A stretch of 64,000 nucleotides of DNA from a bacterium (GTDB lineage: Bacteria; JAJVIF01). The stretch's first letter is position 1; each line of letters begins with the position of its first letter. The DNA is taken from contig JAJVIF010000001.1 of the NCBI GenBank assembly GCA_022072165.1, positions 1,194,598 through 1,258,597 on the forward strand. The letters run 5' to 3'. Made by a program: the position numbers and the translations under genes. The notes beneath the pieces are model-generated. The model did no database searches and was not told where the DNA came from. It saw only the letters and a program-made list of their open reading frames with translations. This document shows positions 8,914-17,310 of this stretch, in pieces.

Positions 8914-8942
8914 TTGCATCCCTTTGCCAGCCGTGGTACACA
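8914..8942 (+). promoter_or_regulatory. promoter of tRNA-Leu
   Basis: TTGCAT (8914-8919), a 17-base spacer and TACACA (8937-8942) lie 17 bases before the tRNA-Leu 5' end. Divergent from the rplU promoter. Confidence 0.5.
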
Positions 8943-8959
8943 GTCACTTCGCTGCCTGG

Positions 8960-9045
8960 GCCCAGGTGGTGAAATGGTATACACGCCAGGTTCAGGTCCT
9001 GGTGCTCGCAAGAGCGTGGAAGTTCGAATCTTCTCCTGGGCACCA
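8960..9045 (+). tRNA. tRNA-Leu (anticodon CAG)
   Basis: An 86-base class II tRNA. Acceptor GCCCAGG pairs with CCTGGGC. The anticodon arm CCAGG-TTCAGGT-CCTGG gives anticodon CAG. The variable arm is long (GCTC-GCAA-GAGC), and the T arm is GAAG-TTCGAAT-CTTC. The 3' ACCA is encoded. It reads CUG, likely the main Leu codon in this GC-rich genome. Confidence 0.95.
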
Positions 9046-9054
9046 CTTACAGCA

Positions 9055-9084
9055 CCACCGCCCCCGGTCACCCGGGGGCGGTGG
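9055..9084. terminator. strong symmetric hairpin between tRNA-Leu and yceI
   Basis: A perfect 13-bp GC-rich stem (CCACCGCCCCCGG with CCGGGGGCGGTGG) and a TCAC loop, ten bases after the tRNA. Neither side has a clear U run. It probably ends both the tRNA transcript and the convergent yceI transcript. Confidence 0.55.
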
Positions 9085-9111
9085 CATTACAGGTGCAGAC
9101 TCTGGTTCCTG

Positions 9112-9714
9112 TTACACCCGGTCGAGTTCCAGGTCGATCTCGATGAAAACCTCGTCACCGATCGCCAGTTCCCCAATCCCCAGCATGCCGCCGTAGGTGA
9201 GGTTGAACTCCTTGCGGTTGATTTTGGTCTTGGCCGACGCCGACCGCTTGGTCACGCCCCCAAATTCCTCGATGGTGACCGGCTCGGTGATGTCGAAGAC
9301 TTCCAGCACCACTTCCTTGGTGACGCCAGCGATGGTCAGGTCCCCGACTGCTTTCAGGCTGTCGCCATCAAAGTCCTTGATCTGCTTCGAAACGAAGGTC
9401 AGGGTCGGGAACTTCTCGACATCGAGAAAATCGGCGGAGCGCAGGTGCTTATCCCGGCCCGCATTGTTGGTGTTGATGCTCTCGGCCTGGATGGTGATAT
9501 CGATGACGGTCGCGTCGGGGTCAGCGGGATCAAACTTCACGGTCCCGGCCACTTTTTCAAATGAGCCACGGGTCCAACTCAGGCCGCCGTGACGTACCTT
9601 GAATGACACATCGACATGGTTGCTGTCTACCTTGTATTCAGCAGCCTGCGCGAGCCCCATGAGGGCAGTGAGCAGCAGGGTCAGCAGACCCCCGCGAAGC
9701 AGTGAGCGATGCAT
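9112..9714 (-). CDS. YceI-family periplasmic lipid-binding protein
   Basis: A 200-residue exported protein. The start at 9714 follows AGGAGGA at good spacing and begins a clear signal peptide (LLTLLLTALMGLAQAA, cleavage near AEYKVD). The mature part is a YceI beta-barrel: VDSNHVDVSFKVRHGG, then HLRSADFLDVEKFPTLTFVS and GDLTIAGVTKEV. YceI proteins bind isoprenoid chains or similar amphiphiles in the periplasm; the ligand is unknown. Monocistronic, ending at the 9055-9084 hairpin. Confidence 0.9.
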   Translation of the reverse strand: MHRSLLRGGLLTLLLTALMGLAQAAEYKVDSNHVDVSFKVRHGGLSWTRGSFEKVAGTVKFDPADPDATVIDITIQAESINTNNAGRDKHLRSADFLDVEKFPTLTFVSKQIKDFDGDSLKAVGDLTIAGVTKEVVLEVFDITEPVTIEEFGGVTKRSASAKTKINRKEFNLTYGGMLGIGELAIGDEVFIEIDLELDRV

Positions 9715-9833
9715 ACCGATTCTTCCTCCTGTGATCCTGTCGGTCGTCGTGAGTAGTTGCGGAATAGGAGCGCGGTTGGCGCTATCCGGTTGAACACCGC
9801 TTAGAGCGATATTCTTTCCATGGGCTTCAAAGT

Positions 9834-9880
9834 ATCTAAAAGACCCCATGTGCCGCAAGGGGGGCTGCCCAGGCACATGG
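9834..9880 (-). terminator. terminator after ricT
   Basis: CCATGTGCC and GGCACATGG form a 9-bp stem around a 17-base GC-rich loop. On the minus strand it is followed by GGTCTTTTAG. It sits 30 bases beyond the ricT stop and closes the yaaR-holB-ricT operon. Confidence 0.55.
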
Positions 9881-9909
9881 CACAACACCGCTTTCTAACG
9901 ATGGTTTCC

Positions 9910-10842
9910 CTATTGATAGTGAGTTCCCTGGTACTCGCCAGCGTAGATGGCGGGCCGCTCGCGCGATGCATCCTGCTGCCCCTGGGTCCATTCCTCCGCA
10001 CTCAGGGTCGCCCGACGCCCGTCATCAAAGCGGACCACCACCAGCCCGGACAGGGGGAGGTGCTGCGTTACTTCGCACGGCACCCCGCCAATCTCCTTCC
10101 GGCTCCCCAGGACCGGCAGTTGCTTCACCAGGTCGTCATAGACTTCGACTTCATAGCGCAGGCAGCACTTCAGCCGACCACAGACACCGCTGGTTTTGCC
10201 GGGGTCCAGCGGCAGATTTTGCAGCCGGGCCATCTTCACAGCGACCGTGGGAAAGAGGTCGAGGTGCTGGTGACAGCAGAGTTCCCGTCCACAGGTCCCC
10301 ATGCCGCTGTAGATCGCGGCCTCGTCCCGCACCCCGATCTGATGCAGCTCGATACGGCACTTGAAGATGGTCGCCAGATCCCGGACCAGGATCCGGAAGT
10401 CCACCCGGTGCTCCGCCGAGAAGTGAAACGTGATTTTCCCCCTGTCGAATCGCCAGTCCGCTCCCAGGATCTTCATCGGCAACTGGTGCTCCGCCACCCG
10501 TTGTCGACAGGTGGTCAGGGCGCTGCTCTCTTCGGATCGCAGGCTCCCGATCACCTCCCAGTCGGCATCGGTAACATTCCGTTCATACCGCCCAAAGACT
10601 TCGTCCCATTCCTCGCGCGTGAGGTCCCCCAGGGTAAGTCGCGCCGCGACTATCCCCCACTCCAGCCCCGCTTCTTCGTTCTTCCAGATGATGAGTTCCC
10701 GGACCTGTACCGGGTCCGCACCGCCGAGGATCATCCATTTCTCGCGCAACATCCCGGTCTGGACCACCAGAATCGGGGTGGTCGGGGGGCTCCCGGCCGG
10801 GACCTGCGGTTGCCGCAGCTTGCGGAGTGATCCTTTGGGCAT
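9910..10842 (-). CDS. ricT: PSP1-domain protein, RicT/YaaT family
   Basis: A 310-residue cytosolic protein of the PSP1 family. The C-terminal half carries the Cys clusters typical of RicT: CGRELCC, then SGVCGRLKCCLRYE. In Bacillus, RicT works with RicA and RicF in an Fe-S complex that influences RNase Y processing, phosphorelay and biofilm formation. That role is known for the family and only inferred here. The first 20 residues (MPKGSLRKLRQ) are basic. It lies 43 bases after holB, the same order as yaaR-holB-yaaT in Bacillus. No ricA or ricF is seen nearby. Confidence 0.85.
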   Translation of the reverse strand: MPKGSLRKLRQPQVPAGSPPTTPILVVQTGMLREKWMILGGADPVQVRELIIWKNEEAGLEWGIVAARLTLGDLTREEWDEVFGRYERNVTDADWEVIGSLRSEESSALTTCRQRVAEHQLPMKILGADWRFDRGKITFHFSAEHRVDFRILVRDLATIFKCRIELHQIGVRDEAAIYSGMGTCGRELCCHQHLDLFPTVAVKMARLQNLPLDPGKTSGVCGRLKCCLRYEVEVYDDLVKQLPVLGSRKEIGGVPCEVTQHLPLSGLVVVRFDDGRRATLSAEEWTQGQQDASRERPAIYAGEYQGTHYQ

Positions 10843-10885
10843 CAGAACGCATTGTAGACGCCGAACAGTCTGCCGGATGGGTGGC

Positions 10886-12013
10886 TTAACGTTGCGGAAG
10901 GACCTCGCCGCATGCGAACCCGAAGCTCTCCATCACGAGCCCTTCCAGCACCAGCGACCAGTTGGCGTTGTATCCCATCCGGAGTGGAGCCCGGCGCAGC
11001 GCGGTAAGGACGGGGACCAGAGCCGGGGTCCGAAGGTCGGGCTCGGTGTGCCAGGCCGCCAGCGCCAGCCGGGCTACTGCCCGCAGGAACGCCTCCTGTC
11101 GGACTCCCGCTGGGGGAGCATCGTCTGCCGGATGAAAATTGACATAGGCCGGGAGGTCCGATGCCTCACGCCGCCAGCGTTCCAGATCCCGCAAGTCACC
11201 ACCGATGGGCATCAGCTCCACTTCGGCGAGGCTTTCCCATTGCTGAAACAGTGCTTCCAGGCCGGCCACCAGGGCGTAAAACGAGGATTCCCGGGCTACG
11301 CTCATTTGTCGTAACCAGTGTAGCCAGGCCTCACGAAACGCACGATGCCCCGGCAGCAGGGCGAAGCGGACAACATCCCCGACTCGTCCACCGAGACTGG
11401 GGGCGAGCGCGGCGATCGCCGCCTGATCCTCCGCAGGAAGCCAGCGCGAGAGTGCTTCCAGAATTGCGGTCGGCGTACTTTCCCGGCAGGGGACCGGAAG
11501 GGTCCTTGAGCGAATGGTCGGCAGCAGAGATTCCGGTGAAGAGGTCAGCAGCAGGAACTGCCCCCAGGGAGGTGGTTCTTCCAGGGTCTTGAGCAGGAGG
11601 TTCGCGACGGTCGGATTGAACTGTTCGGCCTGATCGAGAATGACGATCTTGCGTGCCCCCCGCTGCGGCGAGGTTTGCATCCGCTCCAGCAGCTCCCGGG
11701 CTTCTTCGGCCAGCAGCTCCCGTGGACGTGAAAACACCATGACATCCGGATGAGTTCCAATGCGAATCAGATGCGCATCCGACGCCGCCGGATCATAGGT
11801 CAGCCCGTCCGACTCCTCGCCAAAGAGTCCCGGTCCGGCAGCTCCGGGGGCCAGCAGGGTCCGGGCGTAGACCAGCGCCAGCGCGAGCTTCCCAATCCCG
11901 GCAGGGCCATGCAGCAGCAGGGCGTGATGCCCGGAATCATTGGCCGCCGCACGCGCCAGGTACTCCCGGGGCAGTTCAAGTCCGACAATGGTGGGAAACG
12001 GGAGTGCTGTCAT
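10886..12013 (-). CDS. holB: DNA polymerase III delta' subunit
   Basis: A 375-residue clamp-loader AAA+ protein. It has a Walker-A-like GPAGIGKLALA (residues 36-46), a mid-domain KIVILDQAEQFNPTVANLLL with LLKTLEEPPP, and TIRSRTLPVPC in place of the usual SRC arginine-finger motif. The four-Cys zinc module of typical delta'/gamma subunits is absent, which is acceptable for delta'. The start overlaps the yaaR stop by four bases (ATGA). The conserved neighbours support the identification over a generic AAA+ protein. Confidence 0.87.
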   Translation of the reverse strand: MTALPFPTIVGLELPREYLARAAANDSGHHALLLHGPAGIGKLALALVYARTLLAPGAAGPGLFGEESDGLTYDPAASDAHLIRIGTHPDVMVFSRPRELLAEEARELLERMQTSPQRGARKIVILDQAEQFNPTVANLLLKTLEEPPPWGQFLLLTSSPESLLPTIRSRTLPVPCRESTPTAILEALSRWLPAEDQAAIAALAPSLGGRVGDVVRFALLPGHRAFREAWLHWLRQMSVARESSFYALVAGLEALFQQWESLAEVELMPIGGDLRDLERWRREASDLPAYVNFHPADDAPPAGVRQEAFLRAVARLALAAWHTEPDLRTPALVPVLTALRRAPLRMGYNANWSLVLEGLVMESFGFACGEVLPQR

Positions 12014-12468
12014 GCGACCAGGTCCAGGAGCATCCCGCGAATCTCATCGAGGAGGGAGAGCAACTGCAACTGCGACCCTTCCTGCCGGATGAACTGGCCA
12101 GAGAGGTCCTCCAGCCGGCTATCGATGGTCCGGACCAGCAGCACCAGGTCATGCTCCGCCTGGGGATCAAAGACCGCCAGGCGACGTCGCTTGTGGGACT
12201 TCTTCAGGAACTCTTCCAAAAACTCCCGGATTGCCTGCTTGTACCCAATGAGGGTCTCCGGGGTCCCCTGCTGACCGAAACGACGGGAGGCCTCTTCGAT
12301 CCGCTCCAGATGCTCCCGCCAGACCGGTTCCGGAGCCTCCTGTGACTGCGTGGCCTTTTCGAAGGCGGACGCGAAGCCGGAATCGCCGACACGGGAAGCC
12401 TTCGCCGGCGATTGAGCTCCCGGCTGCAGACCACTCTGCTGGGCTTTGCGGAGGGCATCGAAGTCCAT
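12010..12468 (-). CDS. YaaR-family (DUF327) protein
   Basis: A 152-residue soluble, mostly helical protein. The ATG at 12468 (MDFDALRKAQQ) was chosen because the frame upstream is low-complexity leader and a TACAAT -10-like box lies just before. The C-terminal half has the family pattern YKQAIREFLEEFLKKSHK and LLDEIRGMLLDLVA. YaaR has no proven biochemical role, but it is a standard neighbour of holB and ricT. Translationally coupled to holB. Confidence 0.8.
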   Translation of the reverse strand: MDFDALRKAQQSGLQPGAQSPAKASRVGDSGFASAFEKATQSQEAPEPVWREHLERIEEASRRFGQQGTPETLIGYKQAIREFLEEFLKKSHKRRRLAVFDPQAEHDLVLLVRTIDSRLEDLSGQFIRQEGSQLQLLSLLDEIRGMLLDLVA

Positions 12469-12521
12469 CGCCCCGATTGTACCGGCCTGCAGCGCTCCAG
12501 CGTCCGGGGCTACATCTCGGA

Positions 12522-12553
12522 GCAGCAAAAGCGCCACCGTACCCGGTGGCGCT
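12522..12553 (-). terminator. terminator of the CsgG-like gene
   Basis: AGCGCCACCG (12530-12539) and CGGTGGCGCT (12544-12553) form a perfect 10-bp stem. On the minus strand a TTTTGCTGCT tract follows. It lies 33 bases beyond the stop at 12586 and insulates yaaR from the upstream gene. Confidence 0.8.
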
Positions 12554-12585
12554 GTGTGAAATCTCGTGATCGAGTCGGCGCGGGA

Positions 12586-13914
12586 CTAGATGTCCTTCGC
12601 CTCGAACACTTTCTTGCTCCGCATGTCACTGGCCATGTCGCCAAAGATGTTGGAGAAGAGGTCCCGGATCGACGCGCTCGAGTTACTGGCGAAGGTCGAC
12701 TTGGCCACAAAGCGCTGTTGCTCGCCGGTGTTCTTCCAGTTGAACTTCCCGCCAGTGGTGTCGATAAGCGCTGCCTCGACCTTGCCGATGAGCTTGGTCT
12801 GGGTGTCCAGCCGGGTGTCGCCGCCGGTTTCAAGCGTGGTGACCGTGCCGGTCACGATGGCATCGCAGCCGTACTTCTGGCCGATCTTCTTGGCGAACGC
12901 GAGGAGATAGGTGCCCGACTGATCTTCCGGGGCGAGTTCCAGGATTTTGACTTCGATGTCTTTGACCTTCGAGAGCGCATTCAGCATGCTCTCGGTCGCC
13001 ATGCCCGCATAGAGTTCCGGACTGGCGTTGCTGCGTGGATTGTTATCCGCCCCGAGCTTCCCTTCGTACTGGAAGGGAATGATCCCCACCACTTTGATCG
13101 CAGGACGGCTGTACGTCTTGGGAGTCGGGAGGGAGTCCTTCGGGACTTCGGTGGGACGTCCGATCGGATTCCCGGCGGCATCGACATAGATGCCGGCACC
13201 ATTGATGTAGACCCCCGGCGGCAGCTGCGGACCATACTGCCCCCCCGGTCCGGCGGGAGAAGTTCCTTGCGGATTCACCCAGACTTCACCCGGTGCCGTG
13301 AGCTTGCCGTTGATGGCGTACTCACCGAACGACATCTGGCTCTCCAGCTTCGAGCTTTCGCCAAAGCTGAGACGGTAGCCATTGAACAGATGCAGGCTGT
13401 TGGCCCGGGGGTCCTGCCATTTGTTGGTGGCCAGGGTGATGGTCCGGACCCCGTAGCGATCTTCCTCGATCGTGCAGACCGGGAAGACCCCTTCAGATTC
13501 GACCAGTGCCCGCCCTTCAACAAAGGTGCCGGGGCTTTCAGTTCCCAGGGTGTTGTTCAGCGAGAGGGTCGGGAACGCGGCTTCGCGCTCGAGTTTGCCA
13601 TCGGCGTTGAAGAGGTACTCCGTGCCGTTCTCCAGCACGATTTCGCTCAGATTCACCTGGGCGGAAGGAGCCACCATGATGCTGACCGTCTCCCCCGCCA
13701 CCCGGAGAATGATGGGCGCGATCAGCCGCGGCCCGGCTTCAGTGAAGATTTTGCTGCGGTAGTAGACGATCTGATCACCCTTCCGGTAGACATACGCCGC
13801 CGGGGAATCAGCATCGAGGGGGTCGGCCTGCGCTGCGGGCAGGGTCCCGGTCGGGAGGAGCAGGAGCCCCAGGGCCAGCAGCCAGCCAGCGGGTCGTATC
13901 GACGAGTGTTGCAC
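12586..13914 (-). CDS. secreted protein with CsgG/TolB-N-like C-terminal domain
   Basis: A 442-residue exported protein. It starts with GTG at 13914 behind AAGGAGG, then a signal peptide (LLALGLLLLPTGTLPAAQA). Residues up to about 270 form a beta-rich domain that I do not recognise, followed by a Gly/Pro-rich linker. From about residue 275 there is a domain like those that assemble the CsgG and GNA1162-type outer-membrane lipoproteins: KVVGIIPFQYEG, then AFAKKIGQKYGCDAIVTGTV and AALIDTTGGKFNWKN. No lipobox is present, so it is probably soluble periplasmic. It could belong to an envelope transport complex, but no partner gene is adjacent. Confidence 0.55.
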   Translation of the reverse strand: MQHSSIRPAGWLLALGLLLLPTGTLPAAQADPLDADSPAAYVYRKGDQIVYYRSKIFTEAGPRLIAPIILRVAGETVSIMVAPSAQVNLSEIVLENGTEYLFNADGKLEREAAFPTLSLNNTLGTESPGTFVEGRALVESEGVFPVCTIEEDRYGVRTITLATNKWQDPRANSLHLFNGYRLSFGESSKLESQMSFGEYAINGKLTAPGEVWVNPQGTSPAGPGGQYGPQLPPGVYINGAGIYVDAAGNPIGRPTEVPKDSLPTPKTYSRPAIKVVGIIPFQYEGKLGADNNPRSNASPELYAGMATESMLNALSKVKDIEVKILELAPEDQSGTYLLAFAKKIGQKYGCDAIVTGTVTTLETGGDTRLDTQTKLIGKVEAALIDTTGGKFNWKNTGEQQRFVAKSTFASNSSASIRDLFSNIFGDMASDMRSKKVFEAKDI

Positions 13915-13999
13915 GGAATCCTCCTTGAGCCATCACGGCAGGCGGCGAGTGGTTCGCCTGTCTTGGGTCCGGATGCTCAATCTGTGAGTATAGCGCGTG

Positions 14000-15073
14000 T
14001 TATGTCGCCTTCAGATGGCCCGGACCCGCTTCTTCAGACTCCCCGCCCCCATCATTGGTTGATTCATCCCTCGACCTCTGCGTACTCAACGGATGCGCGC
14101 CGGTGTAGCCCGAGACCAGCCCGCTCGTGGAGAGATGCGTGTACAGCTGGGTCGTGGAGAGCTGGCTATGCCCCAGGAGTTCCTGGATCACCCGCAGATC
14201 AGCGCCGTGATTCAGCAAGTGGGTGGCGAACGTATGCCGCAACGTGTGAGGGGTCGGTTGTTGCACCAGTCCCGCTTCGGCCGCGCGACGTTCCAGCATC
14301 CGCTGGATGCTGCGGGCGGTGAGTCGTCGCCCACTCCGGGCGTTCAGGAAGAGCGCAGTCGTGGCGCTGGCATCGATCCGGTCGCCCAGCCAGGTCTGCC
14401 GTAAATCGATCCATGACCGCAAACGCTCCCGGGCATAGGCCCCCACCAGCACTAATCGTTCCTTGCGTCCTTTGCCGACCACCCGCAGTGTGGACTGCCC
14501 CCGACTCACCTGCTCCACGTCCAGGGCCACAAGCTCACTGACACGCAAGCCTGTGGAGTAGAGCAACTCGAGGATCGCCCGGTCCCGGATGTCCCGGGGG
14601 GCATCGCCACCGCAGGCAAGAAGCGCCAGCGTCTCCTGCTCGGAGAGGACCGCCGGGAGCTTCCGGTCACGGCGCACCCCTTTGCGTCCGGCGAGGGGAT
14701 CGACCGGCAGATCTTCAGGATGCTCCTGTTGCAGAAAGCGGGTAAAGGCTTTGAGGGCACTGAACTTGAGGCTCAGGGTGGCGCGTTCCCGCCGCCAGGC
14801 TTTGGCGGTGGGGACCCGGGGCTTGACGGGAGCCGCCTGTTGCGCCAGATAGCGCTCGACACTCGGAATCCACTCCACCTGCCGCACTTCTGTACCCCAC
14901 AGTGGGGCATCGCGCTCGGCTTCCGGGATCCCTCTGGCTTCACGGTCGGAGCGGAGCCATTCCCGGACCACCTGGCCGTAGTTGCGCAGGGTGCGGGGCG
15001 AGTAGTTCCGGACCACCCGAAGGTAGTCGAGAAACTCGTCGAGTCGGGAAAGTCGGGCATCGGGCTCAGCCAT
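14000..15073 (-). CDS. XerC/XerD-type tyrosine recombinase
   Basis: A 357-residue site-specific recombinase. The N-terminal SAM-like core-binding domain (LDEFLDYLRVVRNYSPRTLR) is followed by the catalytic domain. All six signature positions are present: R177 in TGLRVSEL, K201 in GKGRKERL, H276-x-x-R279, H302 in GHSQ and the nucleophile Y311. Xer recombinases resolve chromosome dimers at dif; this is likely the housekeeping copy. About 40 extra C-terminal residues are hydrophilic. There is an insertion of about 30 residues near 50-75, between the first helices. The start overlaps the trmFO stop by eight bases, and trmFO-xer pairing is common, so XerC/D is favoured over a phage integrase. Confidence 0.9.
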   Translation of the reverse strand: MAEPDARLSRLDEFLDYLRVVRNYSPRTLRNYGQVVREWLRSDREARGIPEAERDAPLWGTEVRQVEWIPSVERYLAQQAAPVKPRVPTAKAWRRERATLSLKFSALKAFTRFLQQEHPEDLPVDPLAGRKGVRRDRKLPAVLSEQETLALLACGGDAPRDIRDRAILELLYSTGLRVSELVALDVEQVSRGQSTLRVVGKGRKERLVLVGAYARERLRSWIDLRQTWLGDRIDASATTALFLNARSGRRLTARSIQRMLERRAAEAGLVQQPTPHTLRHTFATHLLNHGADLRVIQELLGHSQLSTTQLYTHLSTSGLVSGYTGAHPLSTQRSRDESTNDGGGESEEAGPGHLKAT

Positions 15074-16457
15074 TCACAGCCCGGCCAGCAGCCGCTATGC
15101 CAGTGCAAGGAAGCGGCACCGCAGCTTCCAGACTCCGCCGTGCCCGGTCTGCCTGGAGCTGACGCTTCTCCCGCTTCGGCCACTTCTTCTTCCCCGGAGC
15201 CGCCGGCGGCTCCGGCAACATGCCGTAGTGGACGTTGAACGGCTGGAAGTTGGTAATAGAGGTGTCGCACATCGCTGCCAGGAGCGCTCCGGTCATGGTG
15301 TCTTCCGGCAACACCAGCGGTGACTCGCCCCTTAGCGCTCGTCCCAGATTAATACCCGCCATCAGTCCGGTGCAGACCGCTTCCAGGTACCCCTCACTCC
15401 CCGTAATCTGCCCGGCCATATAGAACTGCGGCCACTGACACAGATGCAGCGCCGGTGTCAGATGCCGCGGGGCATCGATGTAGAAATTGCGATGCATCGA
15501 CCCCAGGCGCGAGAACTGCGCGTTGGCGAAACCGGGGAGCATCCCAAACACCCGCTTTTGTTCCGGCCAGGTGAGGCGGGTCTGGAATCCCACCAGATTC
15601 AGGGTCTCCAGATTCCGTTCTTCCCGGCGCAGCTGCACTACGGCATAAGGCCAGCGTCCGGTCCGTGGATCAGTCAGCCCCAGAGGCTTCATGGGACCGT
15701 AGCGGAGTGACTGGATCCCCGACTGCGCGATTAGCTCCACCGGCTGGCAGCCCTGGAAGATCTTGTCGGGCTCGAAGTCCCGGATGCTCGCCCGTTCGGC
15801 GGTGGTCAGGGCTTCCCAAAAGATCTCGTACGCCGCCTTGTCCAGCGGGACATTCAGATAGTCAGCGGCGGCGAAGTCATCCCCGCCGGTGTCGCCGCGA
15901 CTCGCCCAGAAGAGCCCGCCCCCTTCGATGTCGAGGGAGTCCAGCACCACACTGGGGGAGATGGCATCGAAGAAGTACAGCCCCTGATCCCCCAGCAGCG
16001 CTGCCAGTTGATCCATCAGGGGAGGTGTCGTGAGGGGGCCGGTGGCGAGGATCACCGGACGATCCAGCGGGATGCTCGTGACTTCCTGGCGATGCAGCCG
16101 GATGCCGGGGGTCGACTCGACCCGGGCAGTCACAGCCGCACTAAAAGCGGCCCGGTCCACGGCGAGGGCCATCCCGGCGGGGACCCGGTGCTCCTGGGCG
16201 ATCCGCAGCAGCACCGACCCCAGCCGGAGCCCCTCTTCCATGAGAAGCCCATTGGCGCTGAAGGCATCTTCGGAGCCGAAGGAATTAGAGCAGACCACTT
16301 CCGCGAGCTGGTCGCTCTGATGGGCCTCGGTGGCCCTGACCGGACGCATTTCCACCAGGTCGACCTGCCAGCCCTGCCCCGCCAGTTGCAACGCGGCCTC
16401 CGAGCCGGCCAGGCCGCCCCCAATGACCAGTACATCGCCCTGCCAGCCGGTCGTCAC
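15066..16457 (-). CDS. trmFO: folate-dependent tRNA (uracil-5-)-methyltransferase
   Basis: A FAD enzyme that makes m5U54 in tRNA with methylene-tetrahydrofolate. I chose the GTG at 16457 because the dinucleotide-binding motif VLVIGGGLAGSEAA then begins at residue 10, as in the family. The frame upstream has no homologous look. Further family blocks are CSNSFGSEDAFSANGLL, FFDAISPSVVLDSLD, ESLRYGPMKPLGL-type sequence (here IQSLRYGPMKPLGL) and AGQITGSEGYLEA. 463 residues is slightly longer than usual, owing to a Lys/Arg-rich tail. It forms an operon with the Xer gene. Confidence 0.93.
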   Translation of the reverse strand: MTTGWQGDVLVIGGGLAGSEAALQLAGQGWQVDLVEMRPVRATEAHQSDQLAEVVCSNSFGSEDAFSANGLLMEEGLRLGSVLLRIAQEHRVPAGMALAVDRAAFSAAVTARVESTPGIRLHRQEVTSIPLDRPVILATGPLTTPPLMDQLAALLGDQGLYFFDAISPSVVLDSLDIEGGGLFWASRGDTGGDDFAAADYLNVPLDKAAYEIFWEALTTAERASIRDFEPDKIFQGCQPVELIAQSGIQSLRYGPMKPLGLTDPRTGRWPYAVVQLRREERNLETLNLVGFQTRLTWPEQKRVFGMLPGFANAQFSRLGSMHRNFYIDAPRHLTPALHLCQWPQFYMAGQITGSEGYLEAVCTGLMAGINLGRALRGESPLVLPEDTMTGALLAAMCDTSITNFQPFNVHYGMLPEPPAAPGKKKWPKREKRQLQADRARRSLEAAVPLPCTGIAAAGRAVNG

Positions 16458-16632
16458 GATCGGGAGTGTACCTGTCCTTCCGGCGTACAATGCCCTCGCC
16501 TGCCCTGGGCCATCAGAGTCAGCGAAGGATCGCGACTGGCAGCGGGTGGCAGGTTCTCTCTGCTCCGGCACAGGGCGGTGCCGCGACGCAACATCCCGCT
16601 CTTCATGCAGGCGCACACAGCGCGGGAGCACC

Positions 16633-17310
16633 ATGACACAGGAACAGGCGCTGGTAGTCCTGGTTCGTCCGCAGGCCGGCTGGTCGCGGACCGCGTCGGC
16701 GATGGCGAGTCCGGACCCACAGGCTGCGGCACGTGCCGCCGCACTGACGGCCCATGCCTGGAGTCTGGCGCTGCAGGTCCAGGCCCGGCAGATCGCCCAT
16801 GCCTGGGCGGCGGTGGATCCGCCGGAAGCCTTTCGCGCGCAGGAGCCCTGGCTGCAGGGGGGGACCGGTGTCCTGCCCTGCGATGCCCCGCAGCCCGGCG
16901 ATCGCCTGCTCCAGCTTTTCCGGGCCCTCTTTCGCGAGGGCTACAGCCGGGTCATCTGCATCAGCACCCAGTGCCTTGGGGTTTCGACTGCCGTCATCGC
17001 CGGCGGATTCCAGGGACTCCTCGCCTCCCAACTGGTGGTGGGACCAACCGCCGATAGTGGCCTCTGGCTCCTGGGGATGCGCCAATTGCAACGACGTGTG
17101 CTTGAAGGGGTCCGTTGGGATCAGCCACAGATTTTTGAACATCTGGTACAGCAGAGCGCGATGGCGACACTCTCTTCTCTCATTCTGCCGACTCAAATTG
17201 CCCTGGAGTCCCCGGAGGATGCCCGGGCGATTCTGGGCATGAGCTACGCCGATCGTCTGCCGCCGGGTATCCAGACCCTGCTGCGTGAAACTGGCGAACT
17301 GGTCTCTTAG
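16633..17310 (+). CDS. DUF2064 / GT-A-like protein lacking the usual acidic motif
   Basis: A 225-residue soluble protein from ATG 16633 behind GGGAG. It follows the plan of the TIGR04282/DUF2064 glycosyltransferase-A-like family: a strand SRVICISTQCLGVSTAVIAG, then LVVGPTADSGLWLLGMRQL and LEGVRWDQPQIFEHL. Family members usually read GSDCP (metal/nucleotide site) and DDGGYYLIG. Here they read STQCLG and DSGLWLLG, so catalytic function may be lost or altered. The gene is alone, and ends immediately before the convergent SAM hydrolase gene with no gap. Confidence 0.6.
   Translation: MTQEQALVVLVRPQAGWSRTASAMASPDPQAAARAAALTAHAWSLALQVQARQIAHAWAAVDPPEAFRAQEPWLQGGTGVLPCDAPQPGDRLLQLFRALFREGYSRVICISTQCLGVSTAVIAGGFQGLLASQLVVGPTADSGLWLLGMRQLQRRVLEGVRWDQPQIFEHLVQQSAMATLSSLILPTQIALESPEDARAILGMSYADRLPPGIQTLLRETGELVS

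Noticed and set aside
15066..16634. A longer TrmFO starting near 16634
   Set aside because: The extra 59 residues are Arg-rich leader sequence; the FAD-binding motif sits at residue 10 only if the GTG at 16457 is used.
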